Positions 1-7,163 are shown, numbered from the stretch's first letter. The stretch is DNA of 9,248 nucleotides from Flavobacteriales bacterium (GCA_002730985.1 PCBP01000080.1:1-9248); one strand, 5' to 3'. The notes: generated from the letters alone by a model not told the origin. Numbers and translations: made by a program.

Positions 1-384
1 AGCTTCATCAACTATAAAGATAGTATTATTATGTGTGTTTTCTTTTAGAGTTATAAAAGTGTTCCCATTCTTGTTTGTTCTTATCCAGTAGATTTTTTTA
101 TGAATAGTACTTGCAGGTTTCTTAGAATATCTTGAGAGCACCTTTGCGGCTCTACCTGTTGGAGCCATTAGCACTGAACGTTTTCCTAAAACAGGTAAGG
201 ACCTTACAAGTGTTGAGACTACAGTAGTTTTACCTGTACCTGCGTAACCTTTGAGCATAAAGATACTTCTATTTCCTATAGTTGCTATAAAATCAGATAT
301 ATCAGTAATTATTTGGTCTTGCTTACTTGTTGGATCAAAAGGAAAATGTAATCTTATTCTTTCTTGTAGTTTCTTGCTGCTCAT
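1..384 (-). CDS. RecD/Dda-like superfamily 1 DNA helicase, N-terminal part (gene runs off the left edge)
   Basis: The ATG at 384-382 opens a frame that stays open for 128 codons to the window edge, so only the N-terminus is visible. It begins directly after the murB stop (TAA then ATG, no gap). Visible in the translation: a Q-motif-like segment FDPTSKQDQ at residues 16-24, Walker A GYAGTGKTT at 46-54, motif Ia APTGRAAKVL at 74-83, the segment STIHKKIY at 92-99, and the start of motif II (Walker B) VDEA at 125-128, where the window ends. This order is that of SF1B helicases related to RecD and phage Dda, which couple ATP hydrolysis to 5'-3' movement on single-stranded DNA in repair or recombination. 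The absence of a long N-terminal domain ahead of Walker A suggests a compact protein rather than full RecD2; in this phylum such proteins are often annotated simply as AAA family ATPase. Family is well supported; exact substrate and role are not. Confidence 0.88.
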   Translation of the reverse strand, partial: MSSKKLQERIRLHFPFDPTSKQDQIITDISDFIATIGNRSIFMLKGYAGTGKTTVVSTLVRSLPVLGKRSVLMAPTGRAAKVLSRYSKKPASTIHKKIYWIRTNKNGNTFITLKENTHNNTIFIVDEA

Positions 385-1401
385 TTAGAGGATGTTGACT
401 TCTGGATCAATCTTTATGCCGTATTTATTTAAAATAGTTTCTTGTATCTTTTTAGCAAGGTTGACAATCTCTCTTCCGCTAGCATTTCCATAATTTACAA
501 GTACTAAAGCTTGGTTCTTATGTATGCCTGCATCATTATCTCTATATCCTTTAAGTCCTGCATTCTCTATTAGCCAGCCGGCTGCTATTTTTGTCTCATT
601 ATCTGACATTTTATAGCCAACTATTTGAGGAAACTCTTGCTCTAGCTCTTTAAATTTGATTGTAGAGATTATAGGATTCTTAAAAAAACTTCCGCTGTTA
701 CCAAGTGTTGCAGGATTTGGTAATTTTCTATTTCGTATATTGATTACTGCATCAGCAATATGCTTTGGTGATGGATGTAGATTTAAAGAATTCAGTTCTT
801 CTTCAATGGCACCATAGGTGGTTTTGTTTAGTGGAGTCTTTAGAAGTCTAAATTCAACTTTAGTTATAATAATTCTGTTTTTTAATTTTACTTTAAAGAT
901 CGAACTCCTATATGAAAATTCACATTCTTCATTCTTATAAATTTTGGTCTTCCTGTTTTGCGTGTCAAAAGTATGGACTTTAGTTATACTGTCTTTTACT
1001 TCCATGCCATAGGCTCCAATATTTTGTACTGGACTAGCGCCAACCGTTCCAGGAATTAAAGCTAGATTTTCTACTCCTGAAAGTTCCTGGCTTACGCTCC
1101 ATTGCACAAATTTATGCCAGTCTACTCCACCGCCAACTTCAATAATTACAGATTCTTGATTGTCTTCTAAGATTTGTATTCCTTTAATCTTGTTGTGCAT
1201 AATTAATCCGTCAAAATCTTGTGTGAATAATATGTTTGAGCCTCCACCTAGCATAAATGTTTTATTAGTATTGTAAATTTCTGAATCTAGGATATTATTT
1301 AATTCAATAATAGAGTCAAATGTTGTAAAGTATTTTGCTTTAGCATCTACCCCAAAGGTATTTCGATCTTTTAGGCAATAATTTTCTTTAAATTTGAGCA
1401 T
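385..1401 (-). CDS. murB: UDP-N-acetylenolpyruvoylglucosamine reductase MurB (type I)
   Basis: MurB is the cytoplasmic flavoenzyme that uses NADPH to reduce UDP-GlcNAc-enolpyruvate to UDP-MurNAc, the second committed step of peptidoglycan synthesis. The 338-residue product matches the length of the E. coli-type (type I) enzyme (about 340). FAD-binding elements are visible: LGGGSNILF at 51-59 and IPGTVGASPVQNIGAYG at 116-132. YRSSIFK at 164-170 supplies the Tyr-Arg pair typical of type I enzymes. GNSGSFFKNP at 234-243 contains the proton-donor serine (Ser238, equivalent to E. coli Ser229), and the C-terminal DPEVNIL contains the catalytic glutamate (Glu334, equivalent to Glu325). AAGWLIENAGLKGY at 273-286 is also characteristic. 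All key residues are present, so the enzyme should be active. It starts 2 bases after the stop of the FtsE-like gene and ends flush against the helicase start, so it sits mid-operon. No Shine-Dalgarno sequence is visible upstream of the ATG, as usual in Bacteroidota. Confidence 0.97.
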   Translation of the reverse strand: MLKFKENYCLKDRNTFGVDAKAKYFTTFDSIIELNNILDSEIYNTNKTFMLGGGSNILFTQDFDGLIMHNKIKGIQILEDNQESVIIEVGGGVDWHKFVQWSVSQELSGVENLALIPGTVGASPVQNIGAYGMEVKDSITKVHTFDTQNRKTKIYKNEECEFSYRSSIFKVKLKNRIIITKVEFRLLKTPLNKTTYGAIEEELNSLNLHPSPKHIADAVINIRNRKLPNPATLGNSGSFFKNPIISTIKFKELEQEFPQIVGYKMSDNETKIAAGWLIENAGLKGYRDNDAGIHKNQALVLVNYGNASGREIVNLAKKIQETILNKYGIKIDPEVNIL

Positions 1402-1403
1402 AT

Positions 1404-2087
1404 TTAAAGTATTTGAGGGTCTATCTCTGTTAGCTTATGATCCGCACATTTTAGTGTTCTAGACTGATATTTTTTGATTATTGCGTAGTCATGTGTTGCG
1501 ATTAATACTGTGGATCCTTTTGTATTTATCTCTCTCAATAGCTCAATAATTTTTCCTGACTTCTCAGGATCAAGATTGCCTGTTGGTTCATCTGCCAGAA
1601 TGATTTCAGGATAATTTAACAGTGCTCTTGCGATTGCTGCTCTTTGCTGTTCTCCTCCTGATAATTCATATGGCATCTTCTCTTTTGCTCCATTTAAATG
1701 TACACTCTCTAACACTTCATCTATCCTGGAAGATATTTCTGCTTTATTTTTCCAGCCGGTTGCTTTTAGTACAAACTTTAAATTATCGGCAATAGTTCTG
1801 TCAGTTAATAGTTGAAAATCTTGGAATACTATTCCTAGTTTCATCCTCAATGCAGGGATTTCTTTATGTTTTATCTTTGTCAAGTTAATATCAGCAACCG
1901 AGATATTCCCAGCAGCCACCTTTATTTCAGCATATAAAGCCTTTAGGAGAGAGCTTTTCCCACTACCAGTCTCTCCAATAAGATAAAGAAATTCTCCTTT
2001 TAAGATCTTCAGCGTAATATTGTTAAAAATCTGGTGGTCCATTTGGTGTATATTGACACCTTGAAGATGTATTATTGGCTTATCCAT
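1404..2087 (-). CDS. ftsE: FtsE-like ABC transporter ATP-binding protein
   Basis: A 227-residue stand-alone ABC ATPase. Seen in sequence: Walker A GETGSGKSS at 38-46, Q-loop glutamine 89 within GIVFQDFQLL (85-94), signature LSGGEQQR at 142-149, Walker B IILADE at 162-167, D-loop NLDP at 171-174 and switch histidine 199. The FQDFQLLTDRT segment and LADEPTGNLDP are characteristic of FtsE, the partner of the membrane protein FtsX, which together control peptidoglycan hydrolases at the division site. The closely related LolD/MacB ATPases are the alternative, since no permease is encoded next to it. I chose the ATG at 2087 rather than the in-frame ATG at 2117: it gives the usual FtsE length, begins with a normal ABC N-terminus (MDKPIIHLQGV), and overlaps the stop of the upstream small gene by 8 bases (ATGGATAA), a typical coupling arrangement. 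Neighbouring murB fits a cell-envelope role. No FtsX gene is in the window. Confidence 0.88.
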   Translation of the reverse strand: MDKPIIHLQGVNIHQMDHQIFNNITLKILKGEFLYLIGETGSGKSSLLKALYAEIKVAAGNISVADINLTKIKHKEIPALRMKLGIVFQDFQLLTDRTIADNLKFVLKATGWKNKAEISSRIDEVLESVHLNGAKEKMPYELSGGEQQRAAIARALLNYPEIILADEPTGNLDPEKSGKIIELLREINTKGSTVLIATHDYAIIKKYQSRTLKCADHKLTEIDPQIL

Positions 2088-2295
2088 TCTCGCTAAGATA
2101 TTTATGAATCCTACCATAAGGCATTCTTTCTAATAAAGAGGTGATTTCTTTGGCATGCTTCTCTAGTCCTTTCTTCTTTAGCCCTTGTGTAACTTGGTTC
2201 AATCTGAAATATGCTATTAAAGTCATTTCAAAATCTCTGATTTGTACAAAGTCTGGTATTTTATTAGTTCCTTTTATTTTTAGGATGTATAACAC
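2080..2295 (-). CDS. Small protein of unknown function (71 residues), GTG start, coupled to the FtsE-like gene
   Basis: I do not firmly recognise this gene. The frame opens with GTG at 2295-2293; no ATG lies in frame between it and the upstream TGA at 2331-2329, and the first internal Met is residue 24. The product is a soluble, positively charged 71-residue protein without signal peptide or membrane segment. The N-terminal half (LYILKIKGTNKIPDFVQIRDFEMTLIAYF in outline, residues 2-30) looks like alternating beta-strands, followed by a basic helix (QGLKKKGLEKHAKEITSLLE, residues 37-56) and a PYGRIHKYL end. Support for it being real: it is the first frame of a tightly packed operon, its TAA overlaps the ATG of the FtsE-like gene by 8 bases, and the composition is that of a folded protein. 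The open frame on the opposite strand over the same bases has no such context and is rejected. It resembles, from memory only, short conserved flavobacterial proteins upstream of ftsE; this is unverified. Confidence 0.7.
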   Translation of the reverse strand: MLYILKIKGTNKIPDFVQIRDFEMTLIAYFRLNQVTQGLKKKGLEKHAKEITSLLERMPYGRIHKYLSENG

Positions 2296-2313
2296 TAAGC
2301 AAATTAAAAAAAT

Positions 2314-2340
2314 ATTATGTCCAAAACGTCAAATTATGTC
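2314..2340. repeat. Direct repeat ATTATGTC, two copies 19 bases apart
   Basis: ATTATGTC occurs at 2314-2321 and again at 2333-2340, start-to-start spacing 19 bases (a little under two helical turns), within the divergent intergenic region. The copies overlap the two boxes of the candidate minus-strand promoter, so a bound regulator would compete with RNA polymerase. In a region this AT-rich, chance is a serious alternative, and part of the similarity comes from the promoter boxes themselves. Confidence 0.4.
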
Positions 2341-2342
2341 AA
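2314..2342 (-). promoter_or_regulatory. Candidate promoter of the minus-strand operon (TTGACA / CATAAT)
   Basis: Read on the minus strand, TTGACA (2342-2337) is followed after exactly 17 bases by CATAAT (2319-2314). This would place a transcription start near 2307, about 12 bases ahead of the GTG at 2295. The spacing and boxes fit a classical sigma-70 promoter. However, the main Bacteroidota sigma factor prefers TTTG at -33 and TAnnTTTG at -7, and only near misses (TAATTTG) occur here, so the call is tentative. On the plus strand I found no exact TAnnTTTG box between 2296 and 2432 for the divergent TPR gene; its promoter is unassigned. Confidence 0.35.
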
Positions 2343-2432
2343 TAATTGTTAAATAATTCTGTTTAAAACTTGAGTTATGCTTCTTTATGGGTGTTTCTTT
2401 ATTTACTAATTTTATATTCTATCATAGTAAAT

Positions 2433-5400
2433 ATGAAAAAACAAATTGCTTTATTGTTGATTGTCAGTATGAGTAGCTTATTATCTGCTCAAGACAATCT
2501 GCTTTCTCAAGCTAGGGCCTTATTTGATTCTGGTAAATATAGCGCTTCTCAGTCTATTTTAGATCAGTTTTCTAGCAGTAATCTCACTGCTGAGATCATG
2601 TATCTAAATGCTAGATGTTCAAAGGAACTGTTTCTGAGTGATGCAATCTCACTTTACCATGATCTAAATTCAACTTTCCCTTATCACAGATTTAGAGATG
2701 AGGTACATAAAGATCTGGCATTGATTTATTATAGAGAAAAAAGATATACTAATGCTATTTTATCATTCTTAGAAGTAAAGTTGCTATCAAATGAACAATT
2801 GTTTAAATTAGCCTATTCTTATTTTCTTATTGACTCCTTGGGAGAGGCTCAGTTGTATTTCTCAAAGATAATGAATACTGATAGTAAATTTGCCTCAACC
2901 TCACAATACTATTATGCATTTATTGCATATAAAAGAGGTCTGTATAAGTCCTCTTTGGATAATTTTAAAGAACTCTCAGATGACGAGAAATTTGGTGCAA
3001 TTGTACCATATTATATTAGTCAGATTTATTTTTTTCAACAAGAATACCAGAATCTAATAGCATTTGCAAAACCATTATCTGATAATGTTATAGCCAGCAG
3101 GAAATCTGAGATTAATAGATTATTGGCCGAGGCCTACTATCGAACTAATGACTTTACAAATGCGATAGAGCATTTTGAGGTGTTTATTAATGAAGAAAGA
3201 GAAACAAGTTCATTAGTGTATTTTCTGTTAGGGCATTCGTATTTTGAATCCAAAAATTATGAGGATGCCATTTCTAATTTGGAACGTGTTTCAAATGCTC
3301 CAGATAGCGTTATGCAATATTCCTCATATTATCTTGGGGCCAGTTATTTGAAGCAAGAACATTATAATTATGCTTTGCAAGCGTTTAAGAAGTCATCAAG
3401 TTATGAATATAATAGAAGATTGCAGGAGGATGCTTACTATAACTATGCAAAGTTGTCTTATCAGTTAGATCTCCCTTTTGATAATACACTAAAAGTATTA
3501 ACAACTTATTTAGCAAATTTTGACAGCCCTATGCATGTACAGAAAATTAAGACCTTAATAGTCCAAACATTGCAGGCTACAAGTCAATATTCTGAAGCTT
3601 ATATGGTATTAAAAGACATTCCTTCACCAAGTTACGATCATAAGAAAGCATTACAGCAGTTAGCGTTTTTTTTAGGTGTTAAGGAGTTTAATCAGCAGAA
3701 TTTTAAAGAAGCAATTACTTATTTTACACATGCTAATGAATACCCTATCAATGATACTTATTCTTATTTGTCAAATTTTTGGCTTGCTGATTGTTATTTC
3801 CATCTAGGTGACTATAGACGATCAATTGATGGTTATAATGGGCTCTCTGTTGTTGTAGAGGGCCATCTTGCTGGTTATGAGCATTTGAAGAAATATAATC
3901 TAGCATATTCATATTTTAAAGCTCAAGACTATGTAAATTCAGTAAAATGCTTTCGTTCTTGTGAAAAAAATGTTTCTGATAGTATGAAGCTGAATGATAC
4001 CTACTTGAGGATCGCAGATGGGTACTTTATGAATAGTGATTTTTCTTTGTCGGCGAAATATTATGACAAAGCACTTCTCTGTAGCCTTTTTGATACTGAT
4101 TATGCTTTATATCAGAAATCTGTCTCATTGGGGTTAATTGGGAAAAATGCTTCAAAGCTTAATTGTCTAGAAAGAATTATTGACGAATTTTCTAGCTCAT
4201 CTTATTATGATAACTCCCTATATGATTTGGCAAAATATTATAAGAATACAGCAAATTATGATTTAGCAAATAAGTATTATAATGATGTAATATCTTTTAG
4301 CATTGATGGTGATTTAATTGCAGATGCTTATCTCAGTAAGGGAATGATTTATTTTAATAGTGGGAAGACTGAGCTTGCTATTGATGAGTTTTTATTTGTT
4401 GTGAATAATTATCAGCAAACTAAATATTTTAAGGAAGCATTATCTGCTTTGCAATCAGCTTACGCCTCCATTGCAAAGATTGAGGAGTATTTTTCAGTTA
4501 TTGAATCATTACCAGAGATAAGTATCACAAAAGCAGAGCAGGATTCATTAACTTACAATACTGCCTTTATGAAATTCTCGGAGCTGGATTATGAGGTCGC
4601 TAGCAATTCTTTTGATAAATATTTACAAAGATTTGAAAGCGGTATCTTTAGAATTGATGCCACTTATTATAATGCTATAAGTTCATTAAAAATTGGGGAT
4701 ACGGCAACTGCAATACTTAATTATCAAAAGATAGTGGAAAGTAATTCTTCATCTCATAAAGAGAATTCTTTAATATTCTTAGCTAGGAGAAGTTATAATG
4801 CTGATGACTATGAAAAATCAAATATATATTACAGTAGATTATTGGATTTTGTATCATCAAATACAATTAAGAGAGAAATAGTTATAAGACTTATGACAGG
4901 AAATGAGCATACCGACAAGATAGTTGCTTTAAAATATGCAGCGCAAGTAGTAGAATTTGAAAAGATAGATAATTGGCTGCTTAGTAAAGCTTATATAATT
5001 ATAGCAAGAGATGAATTTGATTCAGGTAATTATGCAAAATCAAAATCAACATTTGAGATAGTAAGTAATTTGTCCTTCCATGATGAAGGAGCTGAGGCAA
5101 AATATTATTTAGCATACCTTACTTATTTAGATGAAGACTTTTTACTGGCAGAACAGTTAATTTTTGCATTGGCAGAGCATTATAGTAATGACTACTTTAT
5201 TGCAAAAGCATTTATTCTGTTAGCAGATATTTATGTAGCACAGGATAATTTTTTTCAGGCAAAAGCTACCTTGGAGAGTATCATTGCAAATCATGATGAT
5301 GAAGAGTTATTAAATGTTGCTAGAAAAAAATGGGAACTTATAATAGAGAGCGAGAAGGAGACACTTGCTATAGGGGCGGAGGAAGAGTCCTTTATTGAGA

Positions 5401-5537
5401 TGTCAGAAGATGATTTTGAATATGAAGTAAAACAGATAGATGATGACTATATTGTGCCTATGCCAGACATATTGATCAAAGAAGGTGATAGTATTGAGAT
5501 AATTAATGAAAATATTTTAGAGAATGAATTTGAATAA
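2433..5537 (+). CDS. Secreted tetratricopeptide-repeat (TPR) protein, probable periplasmic scaffold
   Basis: The 1034-residue product starts at the ATG at 2433, where MKKQIALLLIVSMSSLLSA forms a clear type I signal peptide with cleavage likely after Ala19; there is no lipobox cysteine. A longer frame opens from a TTG at 2370, but it would put 21 extra residues before the signal peptide and is rejected. Nearly all the mature protein is a run of TPR-like helix pairs, probably 20 or more, seen as recurring Ala/Tyr-x-Tyr and Ala-Ile-x-x-(Phe/Tyr) patterns: for example LLAEAYYRTNDFTNAIEHF from about residue 230 and LLGHSYFESKNYEDAI from 265. Such arrays form superhelical protein-binding scaffolds. 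The last 52 residues (983-1034) leave the repeat pattern and contain about 20 acidic and only 2 basic residues. The stop overlaps the start of the beta-barrel gene by 14 bases, so the two are very likely co-translated and may act together at the outer membrane. Specific function unknown. Confidence 0.92.
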   Translation: MKKQIALLLIVSMSSLLSAQDNLLSQARALFDSGKYSASQSILDQFSSSNLTAEIMYLNARCSKELFLSDAISLYHDLNSTFPYHRFRDEVHKDLALIYYREKRYTNAILSFLEVKLLSNEQLFKLAYSYFLIDSLGEAQLYFSKIMNTDSKFASTSQYYYAFIAYKRGLYKSSLDNFKELSDDEKFGAIVPYYISQIYFFQQEYQNLIAFAKPLSDNVIASRKSEINRLLAEAYYRTNDFTNAIEHFEVFINEERETSSLVYFLLGHSYFESKNYEDAISNLERVSNAPDSVMQYSSYYLGASYLKQEHYNYALQAFKKSSSYEYNRRLQEDAYYNYAKLSYQLDLPFDNTLKVLTTYLANFDSPMHVQKIKTLIVQTLQATSQYSEAYMVLKDIPSPSYDHKKALQQLAFFLGVKEFNQQNFKEAITYFTHANEYPINDTYSYLSNFWLADCYFHLGDYRRSIDGYNGLSVVVEGHLAGYEHLKKYNLAYSYFKAQDYVNSVKCFRSCEKNVSDSMKLNDTYLRIADGYFMNSDFSLSAKYYDKALLCSLFDTDYALYQKSVSLGLIGKNASKLNCLERIIDEFSSSSYYDNSLYDLAKYYKNTANYDLANKYYNDVISFSIDGDLIADAYLSKGMIYFNSGKTELAIDEFLFVVNNYQQTKYFKEALSALQSAYASIAKIEEYFSVIESLPEISITKAEQDSLTYNTAFMKFSELDYEVASNSFDKYLQRFESGIFRIDATYYNAISSLKIGDTATAILNYQKIVESNSSSHKENSLIFLARRSYNADDYEKSNIYYSRLLDFVSSNTIKREIVIRLMTGNEHTDKIVALKYAAQVVEFEKIDNWLLSKAYIIIARDEFDSGNYAKSKSTFEIVSNLSFHDEGAEAKYYLAYLTYLDEDFLLAEQLIFALAEHYSNDYFIAKAFILLADIYVAQDNFFQAKATLESIIANHDDEELLNVARKKWELIIESEKETLAIGAEEESFIEMSEDDFEYEVKQIDDDYIVPMPDILIKEGDSIEIINENILENEFE

Positions 5538-7140
5538 GATAGTATTAGTAATTCTTTTAGGTGCTAGTTCTACTTTTGGACAAGATATTGGGACGACAGA
5601 GGTTAAGGTTGTTGAAGGGTTTGAGCCTGTGATCCCTGGAGCTAGCAGATTGAATGAAAATGCAACTTTTGCTGATACTATTAGAAAAGACAGGACTCAA
5701 ATTTATGAGGTGGTTGATGTATATCTAAATTCGGATTATAAGACACGACCATTGGCAGCTGCTCAAGTTAAAGATGATAAAATTGCTGAGTTATATGCAA
5801 CAAAGATTGGATTAGGATTTGGAAATACTTTTATGACTAATGCAAGTATTGTGCATAATAGTAGGCGTTCTAGGAGTTTGAGTTTCGGCCTGTTTGCAAA
5901 TCATTTTGCTAATAAATATTATTTAGCAAAAAATAGTAAAAATACTATGTGTGCGTATGCAAAGAAAATAGAATCTTCTTATATTTTTTTAGCGAATCTG
6001 AATTATGAAAGAAATACAGCTTCTTATTATAATGAGGAGATTAACTTAGTAGAAGATAAGTTTTTTAGAAACCGCTTTGCGTATACCAAATTCTCTTTTT
6101 CTGCTATTTCAACAGAAGAGTCTAGTCAGAAACTAAAGCATCAGACTACTTTCTCTATTTCTGATCTAAATGAACTTTCAGAGAATCAGCTCTATTTAGG
6201 CTCTAATTTGAGGAAGACAATAAATGGACTTTCATATAGCTTAATGATTGAATTTGATAATTATTTTCGTTATAATGTTTCAGATTCAGAGATTGAGAAT
6301 GCACACCTAAAGATATTCTCACTTTCTCCTAATACTAGCTTTAAAGGATATGGTATTGATTTTGATTTAGGGTTTGATTTTGATTTTTCCTTTGAAGATA
6401 ATTCAGTCGGCTTTTTCCCTAACATCAAGGCTGCTAAGGAGCTTGTAAAAGATATTTTGCTAATTTCTGGAGGATTGACTCATAGTGAGCAAAAACACAC
6501 GCTTAAATCGTTGTCTGATGCAAACCCTTATATACATTCTTTTGGAACTAATCAATCTATTTTGGGAGATACTAGTTTTCTTCATGATTTAGAAATTACG
6601 GATGTCAATGAATTTTATTTAAGCATGCGAAATGTACTTTCAGAAGCGGAAGTTTTTGAAGGAAGTGTTGCGTACGGAATAGTTTCAAATTTCGCCCATT
6701 TTATTGGTTTTGAATACCAACGCTATAATCGTTTTAAGGTTGCATATATTGATGTAAAACAACTCCACTTGAATGCTAATTATTCCAGAAAAATAAATGA
6801 TATCATTAGCTTGCAAGCAGATGCTAATTACTTTAGCTGGGATGAGGATGTTTATTATAAACCTAGCTTTGCTGCAAAATTGGCTGCTCCAATAAATTTA
6901 AGAGATAAAATAAAAGTGAGTCCATCAGTAAGTTATATGGGTGAAAGAAGCGTGTTGAGTGATAATATCTATGAGCTTCCTGCACAGATTCATATAAATT
7001 TAGGCGTATATTATTCCTATTCAAATCAGCTTTCGGCTTATCTGCAATTAAATAATCTTACTAACTCAGAAGAAGACCTCTGGTTAGGTTATCGTGAGAT
7101 TGGTTTTAATGGATTATTTGGAGTTGATTTTTCCTTCTAG
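5524..7140 (+). CDS. Predicted outer-membrane beta-barrel protein (TonB-dependent-receptor-like barrel, no plug seen)
   Basis: A 538-residue exported protein. Residues 1-19 (MNLNKIVLVILLGASSTFG) form a signal peptide, with cleavage probably before Gln20. Residues 20-95 are polar and would be periplasmic; EVKVVEGFEPVIPGASRLNE (26-45) and LGFGN (97-101) lie here and at the entry to the barrel. From about 95 to the end there are many alternating polar/aromatic strands (for example SLSFGLFANHF, AYLQLNNLTN). The protein ends with a strand GFNGLFGVDFSF, whose terminal Phe fits a BAM recognition signal and resembles the last strand of TonB-dependent receptors. No receptor plug domain or clear TonB box is visible, and the length is short for a 22-strand receptor with plug, so TonB-dependent uptake is not assured. 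From memory, related proteins in Bacteroidota are annotated as TonB-dependent receptors next to large TPR proteins. Translation probably depends on the upstream TPR gene because of the 14-base overlap. Confidence 0.85.
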   Translation: MNLNKIVLVILLGASSTFGQDIGTTEVKVVEGFEPVIPGASRLNENATFADTIRKDRTQIYEVVDVYLNSDYKTRPLAAAQVKDDKIAELYATKIGLGFGNTFMTNASIVHNSRRSRSLSFGLFANHFANKYYLAKNSKNTMCAYAKKIESSYIFLANLNYERNTASYYNEEINLVEDKFFRNRFAYTKFSFSAISTEESSQKLKHQTTFSISDLNELSENQLYLGSNLRKTINGLSYSLMIEFDNYFRYNVSDSEIENAHLKIFSLSPNTSFKGYGIDFDLGFDFDFSFEDNSVGFFPNIKAAKELVKDILLISGGLTHSEQKHTLKSLSDANPYIHSFGTNQSILGDTSFLHDLEITDVNEFYLSMRNVLSEAEVFEGSVAYGIVSNFAHFIGFEYQRYNRFKVAYIDVKQLHLNANYSRKINDIISLQADANYFSWDEDVYYKPSFAAKLAAPINLRDKIKVSPSVSYMGERSVLSDNIYELPAQIHINLGVYYSYSNQLSAYLQLNNLTNSEEDLWLGYREIGFNGLFGVDFSF

Positions 7141-7143
7141 AAG

Positions 7144-7163
7144 TTATCAACTTATGTTGATAA
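7144..7163. repeat. Perfect 8-bp inverted repeat downstream of the barrel gene
   Basis: TTATCAAC (7144-7151), loop TTAT (7152-7155), GTTGATAA (7156-7163): a perfect hairpin starting three bases after the barrel stop codon. It could help terminate or stabilise the upstream transcript, but the stem is AT-rich and the nearest T-run (7185-7190) is 21 bases away, so it is not a canonical intrinsic terminator. Read on the minus strand, the second arm extends to TTATCAACA, one mismatch from the DnaA box TTATCCACA; protein binding is an alternative role. Confidence 0.5.

Noticed and set aside
2088..2117. Upstream in-frame ATG for the FtsE-like gene
   Set aside because: It adds ten residues (MVGFINILAR) not typical of the family and would overlap the small gene by 38 bases; the ATG at 2087 gives normal length and an 8-base coupling overlap.
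2141..2356. 71-codon open frame on the plus strand
   Set aside because: It lies antisense to the small GTG-initiated gene, and its product is a jumble of Cys/Phe/Ser-rich and Lys-rich stretches. It has no supporting context, whereas the minus-strand frame is coupled to its neighbour.
2370..2432. Extended TPR frame beginning at a TTG codon
   Set aside because: The 21 extra residues would precede a textbook signal peptide that starts at the ATG at 2433; the later start is far more likely.
3665..3672. Run of eight T within the TPR gene as a phase-variable slippage tract
   Set aside because: Short A/T runs are common in sequence this AT-rich, and the frame is intact; nothing else suggests phase variation.
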